DNA from: Acidobacteriota bacterium
GTDB lineage: Bacteria; Acidobacteriota; Holophagae; Thermotomaculales; Thermotomaculaceae
Direction: 5' to 3'
Length of the DNA: 15,817 nucleotides
NCBI GenBank assembly: GCA_027067895.1
Contig: JAMOUY010000025.1
Coordinates: forward strand, 1-15,817
Part shown: positions 7,175-14,538 of the stretch, piece by piece
How the letters are laid out: each line of letters opens with the position of its first letter
Position numbering within the stretch: the stretch's first letter is position 1
The notes under the pieces: generated by a model
The model's database searches: none
What the model saw: only the letters and a program-made list of their open reading frames with translations
What the model was told of the DNA's origin: nothing
Made by a program: the position numbers and the translations under genes

Positions 7175-7201
7175 AATTTGAACCTTTTAAGGGAGATTTT
7201 T

Positions 7202-9034
7202 ATGTGTGGAATTATCTGTTATATCGGCGAACAAAATTCAATTCCCATTCTGCTTGAAGGATTAAAAAGGCTTGAATACAGAGGCTATGACTCTGCCGGC
7301 CTTGCTTCAATAAATCCTGAAAACGGGGAAGTTTTGTTTGTTAAGTCTGTCGGAAAGGTTGGGGAACTTGAAAAAAAGGTTAAGTCAACCGATTTTAGCG
7401 GAAATTACGGCATTGCTCACACAAGGTGGGCAACTCACGGAAAGCCTACGGAAGCAAATGCGCATCCCCATTCCGATTGTACCGGAAAATTATTTTTAAT
7501 TCATAACGGAATTATTGAAAACTACGAAATATTAAAAAAAGAGTTAATTAAAAAGGGCCATAAATTCGTTTCGGATACCGATACCGAAGTACTTGCACAT
7601 TTGATTGAGGATAATCTGAAAGACAATTTTGAGGATGCTGTCAGGAAATCTCTTGCCATGGTTGAAGGTACGTTCGGCATTGCGGCAATACACAAGGATT
7701 TTCCGAGAAAAATAGTCGTTGCGAGAAGGGGAAGCCCCATTATAATCGGAATCGGTGAAAACGAGTACATAGCCGCTTCCGACGTAAACGCTTTTATAAG
7801 ATACACAAACAGAGTTATTTATCTTAATGACGACGAGATGGCTTTGTTAAACGATAACGAATTGGTTATTACAGATTTGAATTTAAAACAGATTGAGAAA
7901 AAACCGGAAACAATAGACTGGCAGTATGAGGCTGACGAAAAGGAAGGTTTTAAACACTTTATGCTTAAAGAGATTTACGAACAGCCTCGCACGGTTGAAA
8001 ACGCAGTAAGGGGAAGGCTTATTGAGGGAGAGGGAATATCCAAGTTAGGCGGGCTTGAACCTGTGCTTGATAGAATTTTAAACCTTAAAAAACTAACTTT
8101 TGTTTCCTGCGGCACCTCTTTTTATGCAGGGCTTTACGGCAAATATGTTTTTGAAAGGCTTACAGACCTTGACGTTCATGTGGACTATGCTTCCGAATTC
8201 AGGTACAGAAATTTAAAATTAACGGAAGAGGACGGAGTTGTTGCTATTTCTCAATCGGGAGAAACAGCGGATACTCTTGCTGCGTTGAGAGAGGCTAAAA
8301 GAAAGGGTTCCCTTGTGTTGGGGCTTGTGAATGTTGTAGGTTCAACAATTGCGAAGGAAACCCATGCCGGAGTTTACTGCCATGCCGGGCCGGAAATAGG
8401 TGTTGCTTCAACAAAGATTTTTGTTTCGCAATGCGTGATTTTAAATTTGATTGCTCTTTTAATCGGAAGAAGAAGAGGGCTTTCGGTTTTTGACGGAATG
8501 CAGTTGGTTAAAGAAATTAAAAAACTTTCCGGAAATATTGAAAAAATTCTTGAAAAAGCGGATTTGATAAGGGAAATAGCAAAAAAATATTTGCCTTATC
8601 AAAATTTTCTTTATATCGGAAGACATCTCAATTTTCCCATTGCTATGGAAGGTGCTTTGAAGTTAAAAGAGATTTCCTATGTCCATGCGGAAGGCTATCC
8701 TGCCGGTGAGATGAAACACGGCCCTATTTCTTTGATAGACGAATATTTTCCCACCGTCGCAATAGCGACAAACGGTTTTACTTACGAAAAAATGATAAGC
8801 AATATTCAGGAAATCAAGGCGAGAAACGGTAAGGTTATAGCGGTTGCAACAGAGGGAAACGATGAAATAAAGAATGTTGTGGACGATGTTATCTACGTAC
8901 CTGAGACGATAGATATTCTACAACCGATTGTCAATGTTATTCCGCTTCAACTTTTTGCATACTATTTTGCTGATTTTAAAGGGTGCGATATAGACAAACC
9001 GAGAAATTTGGCAAAAAGTGTGACGGTTGAGTAA
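7202..9034 (+). CDS. glmS: glutamine--fructose-6-phosphate aminotransferase
   Basis: GlmS, 610 residues, makes glucosamine-6-phosphate from fructose-6-phosphate and glutamine, the entry step to UDP-GlcNAc for peptidoglycan and lipopolysaccharide. It begins MCGIICYIG, and Cys2 is the N-terminal glutaminase nucleophile exposed after Met removal. For that reason the ATG at 7202 is chosen although the frame is open from an upstream codon at 7178. GGGAGA at 7191-7196 supports it. The class II glutaminase domain (about 1-230) shows RLEYRGYDSAG, HTRWATHG and HNGIIENY. Two SIS isomerase domains follow, with SCGTSFYAGL and SQSGETADT in the first and GRHLNFPIAMEGALKLKEI in two parts, GRHLNFPIAMEG and ALKLKEISY, in the second. 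The C-terminus KPRNLAKSVTVE is typical. The gene ends 3 bases from the convergent neighbour, with no terminator between. Confidence 0.98.
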   Translation: MCGIICYIGEQNSIPILLEGLKRLEYRGYDSAGLASINPENGEVLFVKSVGKVGELEKKVKSTDFSGNYGIAHTRWATHGKPTEANAHPHSDCTGKLFLIHNGIIENYEILKKELIKKGHKFVSDTDTEVLAHLIEDNLKDNFEDAVRKSLAMVEGTFGIAAIHKDFPRKIVVARRGSPIIIGIGENEYIAASDVNAFIRYTNRVIYLNDDEMALLNDNELVITDLNLKQIEKKPETIDWQYEADEKEGFKHFMLKEIYEQPRTVENAVRGRLIEGEGISKLGGLEPVLDRILNLKKLTFVSCGTSFYAGLYGKYVFERLTDLDVHVDYASEFRYRNLKLTEEDGVVAISQSGETADTLAALREAKRKGSLVLGLVNVVGSTIAKETHAGVYCHAGPEIGVASTKIFVSQCVILNLIALLIGRRRGLSVFDGMQLVKEIKKLSGNIEKILEKADLIREIAKKYLPYQNFLYIGRHLNFPIAMEGALKLKEISYVHAEGYPAGEMKHGPISLIDEYFPTVAIATNGFTYEKMISNIQEIKARNGKVIAVATEGNDEIKNVVDDVIYVPETIDILQPIVNVIPLQLFAYYFADFKGCDIDKPRNLAKSVTVE

Positions 9035-9037
9035 GAT

Positions 9038-10576
9038 TTAATCTTTGCTGAAAAGATTTTTAAATTTGCTGAAAATTGAGCCTTTGTTTTCAACTTCTCC
9101 GAGAAATTCTTTTGCGTCCGGATTGTCCGGGTCGAGGGACAATAACTTTTTGTAATAAGTGTAAGCCTCTTTGTAGAGCCCGACTTTTTTGTATGCTCCT
9201 GCGAGGTTTTGCAAAATATCGGTATCTTTCCTGTCCATTTTATGCGCTTTTTCAAGATAATGGATTGCCTGTTTAAGTTTTGTCGGTGTTCTGTAATAGA
9301 TGTTTCCGAGGCTTTTGAAAAAGTAAATATCGTCCTTGTACTGCTTACATGCGCTTTCAAGCAGTTGGACAGCGTCGTAGTAAAATCCGGCTTTAACAAA
9401 ATTTTCTATCTGTTTTTTTAATTCTTCTTTCGGGTCTGTTTGTTTAACTTGTTTGGTAGCCTCTTCCTTTTTCTTTTCTTCTTGTTTTTTCGGTTTTTCT
9501 TCTGGCGGTTTTATATGCATTCTTTTGTTGTATTCCGCTCTTTCATAGTCGCTTCTTAAAGTGCGGTATGCTTTTGTAATGGTTGCAATTATTGATTGAA
9601 GTTGGTGGCGTATTTCTTTGAGATTTGAATGGGAATCCGGGTGGTATTTTTTTACAAGTTTATGGAAATTGTCTTTTAATTCGTCTTTTTCAAAATAGTA
9701 ATCAACGGACAAAAGTTCATAGTAATTAATTGTGGGAAGGTTTATGTAGAGTTTTTGCACTTCTTTAATAAAATCTTCGTTTTTTTCAGAATACTCAGAT
9801 TCTTTTGTTTGTTTTTGTTCTTTTTTTATTTCTTTTTGTGCTGTTTTCTCTGTTGTTTGAGGCTTGTTTTTGTAGTTTTCTTCATCGTTGTTTCCAAAAT
9901 CAAGCAATCCTAAAAAATTTAGTGCAAAAATTGTTTTGTAAAAGGTTTTTTCATCGGTAAAAGCGATTTTTTTAATTTCTTCAAGTGTTAGTTTTCCGTC
10001 AACACGGGATAAAATAAATCCTTCAAGCGGATTAAGGTTAAGGTTTTTGTAGTCAAAAATAATTTTTTCCGAAAGTTTCGGTTTGTCGTTTTTATGTTCA
10101 TTGAAAAAGTCTTCAAAGTCTTTATGGTCTATTTTTCTGAATGTTTCAAGCACAAGGTTGCCTGTTTTTACTTCAATGAAAAGGTTTTTGTCAATTCTTA
10201 TGTCTTTTTCAACAAAATTTATGTCTTTCATCTCTTCAAGGAAACACGCTTCAATAATCATTAAAAAAAGATTTTTGAGTGACTGCTGTAATTCTTGCAC
10301 GGTGATTTTCCCTGTATTTACAAGGTATTCACCAAGGACATGTCCGGATTCTTTGCTCTTTTTCAGTGCTTCTTCCAATTCGTTTTCCGAAAGAAGATTT
10401 TGTTTTACAAGAATATGTCCAAGCCTTTCTTCCGGATGTTCCGATTTGAGATATGATATTTCTCCGTCGGATACATAGATGTACCTGTTCCATTTAGGGA
10501 AAATAAGAGTGAGAGTTCCCGAAATTTTGTTTTCATGTATTTTTTTTAAAATTTCGGAAAATTTTTTTACACTCAT
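9038..10576 (-). CDS. DUF4388/MshEN-like, J-domain and TPR protein
   Basis: This 512-residue cytoplasmic multidomain protein has no single-family name. Residues 1-150 look like a PatA-N (DUF4388) module, with SGTLTLIFPKWNRYIYVSDGEI at the N-terminus split here as SGTLTLIF and RYIYVSDGEI. Inside it are two successive repeats, RLGHILVKQNLLSENELEEAL and LGEYLVNTGKITVQELQQSL, the first given by its landmarks RLG (51-53) and LEEAL (67-71). They resemble the c-di-GMP-binding MshEN repeat, though degenerate. A DnaJ domain spans 284-350 with YHPDS (HPD at 312-314), the DnaK-stimulating motif. Charged Lys/Glu-rich linkers (235-270, 353-385) flank it. TPR repeats fill about 390-495, including AYTYYKKLLSLDPDNPDA. 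The start is supported by AAGGAGA 4 bases upstream. It may link chaperone activity to a social-motility or polarity type signal. The function is unknown. Confidence 0.8.
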   Translation of the reverse strand: MSVKKFSEILKKIHENKISGTLTLIFPKWNRYIYVSDGEISYLKSEHPEERLGHILVKQNLLSENELEEALKKSKESGHVLGEYLVNTGKITVQELQQSLKNLFLMIIEACFLEEMKDINFVEKDIRIDKNLFIEVKTGNLVLETFRKIDHKDFEDFFNEHKNDKPKLSEKIIFDYKNLNLNPLEGFILSRVDGKLTLEEIKKIAFTDEKTFYKTIFALNFLGLLDFGNNDEENYKNKPQTTEKTAQKEIKKEQKQTKESEYSEKNEDFIKEVQKLYINLPTINYYELLSVDYYFEKDELKDNFHKLVKKYHPDSHSNLKEIRHQLQSIIATITKAYRTLRSDYERAEYNKRMHIKPPEEKPKKQEEKKKEEATKQVKQTDPKEELKKQIENFVKAGFYYDAVQLLESACKQYKDDIYFFKSLGNIYYRTPTKLKQAIHYLEKAHKMDRKDTDILQNLAGAYKKVGLYKEAYTYYKKLLSLDPDNPDAKEFLGEVENKGSIFSKFKNLFSKD

Positions 10577-10601
10577 TTATTCTCCTTTCATGTTAATAGA
10601 T

Positions 10602-10629
10602 ATTTTACTGTATTTGATAAAAAAATCAA
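10602..10629 (-). promoter_or_regulatory. promoter of the DUF4388/J/TPR gene
   Basis: On the minus strand TTGATT (complement of 10624-10629) and TAAAAT (complement of 10602-10607) are separated by 16 bases, in a CAGTAAAAT context. The leader would be about 20 bases. The -35 lies inside the right arm of a perfect palindrome, which makes regulation by a dimeric protein likely. Confidence 0.55.
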
Positions 10630-10632
10630 ATA
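10611..10632. promoter_or_regulatory. perfect palindrome, likely operator
   Basis: TATTTGAT-N6-ATCAAATA has perfect 8-bp arms around a run of A's. The arms contain TTGAT/ATCAA, as in FNR boxes, but with six instead of four central bases, so the half-sites are one fifth of a helical turn further apart than canonical. It covers the -35 of the leftward gene and lies about 45 bases upstream of the rightward transporter's -35. It could repress the first and activate the second. Confidence 0.5.
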
Positions 10633-10673
10633 GAAAAATTTTCTCAATTTGAAAGAATGATTAATGCTTTTTA

Positions 10674-10702
10674 TTGTTTTATTTCGCCAGATTTTATAAA
10701 AT
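10674..10702 (+). promoter_or_regulatory. promoter of the transporter operon
   Basis: TTGTTT (10674-10679) and TAAAAT (10697-10702) are 17 bases apart, giving a leader of about 25 bases before the transporter ATG. It is the only good promoter seen for the plus-strand run that continues to the right edge, in line with a polycistronic transcript. Confidence 0.55.
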
Positions 10703-10733
10703 TTAAAAATAGAAAAATATTTGCGAGGTGAAT

Positions 10734-12080
10734 ATGAATAACAGGGGAGAGTGGAGTTCGAAATTGGGATTTATTCTTGCCGCATCCGGTTCCGCTATCG
10801 GGCTTGGCAATATTTGGAGATTTCCGTATATAACCGGCTCAAACGGAGGTGGGGCTTTTGTCCTTATCTATCTTTTATGTGTTTTCATTGTTGCTTTCCC
10901 TGTTATGATTGTTGAGTTGACAATAGGAAGAAAGGCAAAGAGAAATCCTGTCGGGGCATTTAAAGCGATAGCGCCAAACAGCAAATGGTGGATTATAGGC
11001 GCTATGGGGGTTATGGCAGGCTTCGGTATTCTTTCCTATTATTCCGTTGTTGCAGGCTGGACTATCGCATACATTGTAAAAGGGGTAACCGGCGGATTAA
11101 CCGCATCTCACCTTGACCCGGCTGCAATTTTCAACAGTTTTGCTTCAAACGGCTTTCTTCAAATATTTTACCTTTTTCTCTTTTCCGCTTTAACCGTTTT
11201 TGTTGTTATAGGAGGTGTGAAAAACGGAATAGAAAAGGCGGCAAAAATACTTCTTCCCCTTCTTTTTGTTTTAATGCTTCTTTTAATCGGCTATGTTTTG
11301 ACGCTTCCCGGGGCAATGGACGGTTTGAAGTTTTACCTTGTGCCGGATTTTTCCAAGGTAAATTCCCATACGATTTTAATGGCTATGGGGCAGGCTTTCT
11401 TTTCCCTTTCCCTTGGAATGGGCGCAATGATTACTTATGGAAGTTATCTTCCCGACGACGACGATTTGTTTTCTTCCGCTTTATATGTCACTTTTTTTGA
11501 TACTTTAATCGCAATTTTAGCGGGGTTTATAATTTTTCCCGCATTGGGAGGCGCTCCCACAAAAGCGGGCCCGTCCCTTGTTTTTGTTGTTCTTGTTGAT
11601 GTTTTCAGAAAAATACCTTTCGGCGGAGTTATTGCCGTTGTGTTTTTTGTTTTAATGGCTATTGCCGCTTTAACTTCAACCGTTTCCCTTCTTGAAGTTG
11701 TAACTTCTTACCTTATAGACGAAAAAGGCATAAGCAGAAAGAAGGCTGCAATAGGCGCAGGCATTGTTATTGCCCTTTTGGGAATCCCGTCCGCGCTTTC
11801 CCTCGGTGCTAATAAGTTTTTTACAAAAATCGGGTTTCTTGACAAAATGGATTTTGTTTTCGGAAACATTTTCCTTACTTTCGGCGGTTTGATGATGTGT
11901 CTGTTTGTTGCGTACAAGTGGGGATTGGAATGCTTTTTTGAGCATCTTTCCGAAGGGTGCGACCATGTGGGCAAGCCTCACTTTAACAGGTGGTTGCAGA
12001 TAGCGATTTATTTTATCTGTCCGCTTGCTATTGCCATTTTATTGTTGTATATTCTGTTGACCGGAGAAACTTTGGGATAG
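10734..12080 (+). CDS. sodium:neurotransmitter symporter (NSS/SNF) family transporter
   Basis: This 448-residue inner-membrane Na+-coupled transporter of the LeuT/MhsT family imports amino acids or related compounds. TM1 carries the hallmark GSAIGLGNIWRFPY (19-32). TM6 has GQAFFSLSLGMGAM (219-232). TM8 has AALTS (311-315), matching LeuT's Na2-site A-x-L-T-S. About 11 hydrophobic segments are visible, as in MhsT/TnaT, ending in a C-terminal TM at 420-441. In TM7, Asp256 stands where LeuT has the Na1-site Asn (alignment by eye), which is common in bacterial members. The frame is open from a GTG at 10728. The ATG at 10734 is preferred because GAGG at 10725-10728 then sits 5 bases upstream. Substrate cannot be assigned. 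The next gene's ribosome binding site overlaps its stop. Confidence 0.93.
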   Translation: MNNRGEWSSKLGFILAASGSAIGLGNIWRFPYITGSNGGGAFVLIYLLCVFIVAFPVMIVELTIGRKAKRNPVGAFKAIAPNSKWWIIGAMGVMAGFGILSYYSVVAGWTIAYIVKGVTGGLTASHLDPAAIFNSFASNGFLQIFYLFLFSALTVFVVIGGVKNGIEKAAKILLPLLFVLMLLLIGYVLTLPGAMDGLKFYLVPDFSKVNSHTILMAMGQAFFSLSLGMGAMITYGSYLPDDDDLFSSALYVTFFDTLIAILAGFIIFPALGGAPTKAGPSLVFVVLVDVFRKIPFGGVIAVVFFVLMAIAALTSTVSLLEVVTSYLIDEKGISRKKAAIGAGIVIALLGIPSALSLGANKFFTKIGFLDKMDFVFGNIFLTFGGLMMCLFVAYKWGLECFFEHLSEGCDHVGKPHFNRWLQIAIYFICPLAIAILLLYILLTGETLG

Positions 12081-12089
12081 GAAGTGATT

Positions 12090-12308
12090 ATGCTTGGAAA
12101 AGAGTTTACGTGTCCAGTATGCAAGGAAAAAATTCTGCCGTATGAAATAGCCTTGTTTTTCGGCGGGAAAGACAACCTTGTAAAAATCTTTATTGACGAC
12201 GATTATCTTTTGGTTCATAAGTACTGCGTTGAAGAATACGGTTCGTTAAACGAACTTGTTAAAGAGATTACCGGGGGGAAAACCGACTTATCCTACTTAG
12301 AAGAATAA
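12090..12308 (+). CDS. small CxxC/HxxC zinc-knuckle protein
   Basis: This uncharacterised 72-residue protein has the pattern Cys8-Pro-Val-Cys11, a 31-residue beta-rich stretch, then His43-Lys-Tyr-Cys46. That arrangement would bind one zinc in a treble-clef-like fold. The C-terminal part (NELVKEITGGKTDLSYLEE) is acidic. The frame is open from a GTG at 12084, but AGGAAG at 12079-12084 lies 5 bases before the ATG at 12090, so the shorter form is chosen. That site overlaps the transporter stop, so translation is probably coupled to the transporter. The following small gene starts one base after its stop. It may be a regulator or adaptor for nucleic acid or protein. No named family was recognised. 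Confidence 0.75.
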   Translation: MLGKEFTCPVCKEKILPYEIALFFGGKDNLVKIFIDDDYLLVHKYCVEEYGSLNELVKEITGGKTDLSYLEE

Positions 12309-12309
12309 A

Positions 12310-12567
12310 ATGAAATCAAAAAACTTTACTCTATCCATTAAAAGCCTTTCCTTGATTTTTATTCTTTTGTTCTTAATAGCGATAGAAGTGCAGTATTATG
12401 TGCTTCAACAGTCAAAACTTAGGCTTGCAAAGTCTCTTGCCGTTTTTTACAATCAGGTTCAAAACGAAAATATGAAAGATTTTGGCGGAAGCATAGATTT
12501 GGATTTTAAAGACGAAATGACGGGATTTTTGATTAAAATTCCGCTTAAAAACGGAGGGAAACAATGA
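12310..12567 (+). CDS. small single-pass membrane protein
   Basis: This 85-residue protein is of unknown function. A short basic N-terminus (MKSKNFTLSIK) is followed by one strongly hydrophobic helix (about 12-32, SLSLIFILLFLIAIEVQYYVL given by its ends SLSL and YYVL). A likely helical stretch (QQSKLRLAKSLAVFYNQVQ) and a hydrophilic tail come next. Topology is probably N-in with the tail outside, by the positive-inside rule. It starts one base after the previous stop without a strong ribosome binding site. Its last four bases are the ATGA overlap with nnrDE, so it is read as part of the run. Its size and layout recall FtsL/FtsB-like or signal-anchored accessory proteins, but no motif confirms that. 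Confidence 0.65.
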   Translation: MKSKNFTLSIKSLSLIFILLFLIAIEVQYYVLQQSKLRLAKSLAVFYNQVQNENMKDFGGSIDLDFKDEMTGFLIKIPLKNGGKQ

Positions 12568-14096
12568 AAACAATAGTCAATTCTTCTCGCATGAGGGACG
12601 CGGACGCATATACAATTGAAATGCTGAATTCAAACGGAATAATTTTAATGGAGCATGCGGGAAGCGCATGCGTCAGGGAATTGAAAAAAGATTTCGGCGA
12701 ATGTTTGCGTGAAAAAAGAGTGCTTTGCGTTGCCGGAAAGGGAAACAACGGAGGAGATGCTGTTGTTGTGGCAAGGCAGTTGGTTTCCATGGGGGTTAAA
12801 GTAAAACTCGTTCTTCTTGCAAAACCGGAAGATTACAGTGGCGATGCCGCTTTTCAGATTGCTATTGTAAAAAATTATCCCGTTGAAATGGAAGTGATAG
12901 ATAAGGAAAGGAAAGACGGAGTTGATGTTTTCAAAAATTTTCTTAAAGAAACAGACATTGTTGTTGACGGAATTTTCGGCACGGGATTGTCAAAGCCTGT
13001 AAAGGGTTTTTACGGGGAAATTATCAATTCAATCAACAATGATTTTAAAGGATTTGTTTTAAGCGTTGACATTCCTTCCGGGCTTTTTGCCGACAAATCC
13101 CATACAGAAAGCCTTCACGTTGTGGCTGACAAGACAGTTACTTTCGGCAAATTAAAGCCGTGCCATATCCTTTTTCCCGCATGTAAATCGTGCGGAAAAG
13201 TAATTGAGGATTGGATAACAATTCCGGATTTTGTTTTTGAAAAAATAGGGGATTACTTTAAGTTTGTTGAAAAAGAGGATATTCCTTTTCTGAAAAAAAA
13301 TTTTCCCGAAAATTCGCATAAAGGCACTTTCGGGCATGTCGGAATTTTTGCGGGAGAAAAAGGAAAATTGGGCGCTTCAATTCTTGCATCATACGCTTCT
13401 TTAAAAAGCGGCTGCGGGCTTTCCACCGTTTTTCTTGAAAAAGACGATTACTCGTATGTTTCATCTTTTTATCCCGAAATAATGTTTTACCTTGCCGAAA
13501 ACGTAAACAAAAATTCCGTGTCGGATTTTTTAAAAGGCAAAAATTCGGTTTTAATAGGGCAGGGGCTTGGGGTTTCGGAAAAAAGCAAAGACTTTGCAAA
13601 AAAGGTTGTTGAAACTTGCGAAGTCCCCGCTGTCCTTGACGCGGATATTTTCAGAAACTTTAAAATAGACGAGTTGTCTTCCCTTTTGAAGGGGAAAAAG
13701 GCTGTTTTAACGCCACATCCCGGGGAAATGTCTTTTTTAACAGGCTATTCAAAGGAAAAAATTGCGGAAAACAGAATTGAAATTGCAAAGGAAGTTTCCG
13801 AAAAGACAGGCGCCGTTGTTGTTTTGAAAGGCTATCAGACCGTAATTGCTTACAAAGAAGATGTTTTCGTAAACGGCACAGGCTCAAACGCTTTGGGCAC
13901 GGCTGGAAGCGGAGACGTGTTGGGCGGAGTGATTGCCTCTTTGCTTTCTCAGGGCTATTCTCTGATTGACGCGGCTGTTTTGGCAGTCTGCGCCCACGGT
14001 TTGGCAGGCGATATTGCGGAATGCGAAAAGGGAAGGGAAGGCGTTGTGGCAGGCGATATTATTGAGAATATTTCTAAGGCTTTGAATTATGAGTAA
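12564..14096 (+). CDS. nnrDE: bifunctional NAD(P)HX epimerase/dehydratase
   Basis: This 510-residue metabolite-repair enzyme has two parts. The N-terminal NnrE domain (1-225) interconverts R- and S-NAD(P)HX; the C-terminal NnrD domain (235-505) dehydrates S-NAD(P)HX back to NAD(P)H using ADP. NnrE marks are SSRMRDADAYTIE (7-19), the phosphate loop GNNGGD (60-65), DGIFGTGL (135-142) and SVDIPSG (167-173). NnrD marks are SHKGTFGHVGIFAG (251-264), VLDADI (357-362), TPHPGEM (383-389), VLKG (420-423) and the ribokinase-like TAGSGDVLGG (446-455), whose Asp is catalytic. GGAGGG 5 bases before the ATG supports the start. It overlaps the small membrane-protein gene by 4 bases and tsaE by 8. The adjacent tsaE is a recurrent neighbour of this family in bacteria. 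Confidence 0.96.
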   Translation: MKTIVNSSRMRDADAYTIEMLNSNGIILMEHAGSACVRELKKDFGECLREKRVLCVAGKGNNGGDAVVVARQLVSMGVKVKLVLLAKPEDYSGDAAFQIAIVKNYPVEMEVIDKERKDGVDVFKNFLKETDIVVDGIFGTGLSKPVKGFYGEIINSINNDFKGFVLSVDIPSGLFADKSHTESLHVVADKTVTFGKLKPCHILFPACKSCGKVIEDWITIPDFVFEKIGDYFKFVEKEDIPFLKKNFPENSHKGTFGHVGIFAGEKGKLGASILASYASLKSGCGLSTVFLEKDDYSYVSSFYPEIMFYLAENVNKNSVSDFLKGKNSVLIGQGLGVSEKSKDFAKKVVETCEVPAVLDADIFRNFKIDELSSLLKGKKAVLTPHPGEMSFLTGYSKEKIAENRIEIAKEVSEKTGAVVVLKGYQTVIAYKEDVFVNGTGSNALGTAGSGDVLGGVIASLLSQGYSLIDAAVLAVCAHGLAGDIAECEKGREGVVAGDIIENISKALNYE

Positions 14097-14538
14097 ATCG
14101 GTTTTTCACTCTAACAATGTTGCACAAACCTATGAAATTGCAAAGGAAAAGATTGCCCCATTGCTGAAAAAAGGCGATATTCTTATCCTTGACGGAGAGT
14201 TGGGCGCGGGCAAGACAACTTTTACGAGGGGATTTGTTGAGCATTTCGGCGTAAATCCCTCTCACGTTTCAAGTCCCACATTTACCCTTGTCAATGTTTA
14301 CAACGGAAATGATTTTCCGATTTACCACGTTGATTTTTACAGAATACTTGAAGGAAACGATGTTTTTTTTGACGAATTGATGGAAATTCAGGGAAAAGGA
14401 ATTACCTTAATAGAGTGGGGAAAAAAGTTTTTGAAAGAGTTGAAAGAGTATGCGGAAGGTGATATTTTTGTGCTTGAATTTAAAATTTTAGGGGAAAACG
14501 AAAGGGAGATGGTTTTTGAAAAATATTCTGATAATTGA
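14089..14538 (+). CDS. tsaE: tRNA threonylcarbamoyladenosine biosynthesis ATPase
   Basis: TsaE, 149 residues, is the P-loop ATPase that works with TsaB-TsaD to make N6-threonylcarbamoyladenosine at position 37 of ANN-decoding tRNAs. The Walker A GELGAGKTT is at 36-44, followed by the family signatures SSPTFTLVNVY (61-71), HVDFYRI (80-86) and IEWGKKF (108-114). Its length is normal. It starts 8 bases before the end of nnrDE, with AAGG 9 bases upstream, and its own end overlaps the following kinase gene by 23 bases. TsaB and TsaD are not in the window. Confidence 0.96.
   Translation: MSKSVFHSNNVAQTYEIAKEKIAPLLKKGDILILDGELGAGKTTFTRGFVEHFGVNPSHVSSPTFTLVNVYNGNDFPIYHVDFYRILEGNDVFFDELMEIQGKGITLIEWGKKFLKELKEYAEGDIFVLEFKILGENEREMVFEKYSDN

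Noticed and set aside
7057..7201. Possible glmS ribozyme or GlcN6P riboswitch upstream of glmS
   Set aside because: The intergenic region is only 145 bases, very AT-rich, and the predicted leader is under 30 bases. No conserved ribozyme core or pseudoknot segments were recognised.
9420..9850. Low-complexity T/C-rich stretch as a possible repeat or non-coding element
   Set aside because: On the minus strand it encodes the Lys/Glu-rich linkers flanking the J-domain. The frame is uninterrupted.
10591..10735. Terminator at the TATTTGAT palindrome
   Set aside because: The arms are AT-rich, the loop is a run of A's and there is no GC stem. It lies between divergent starts, so an operator is the better reading.
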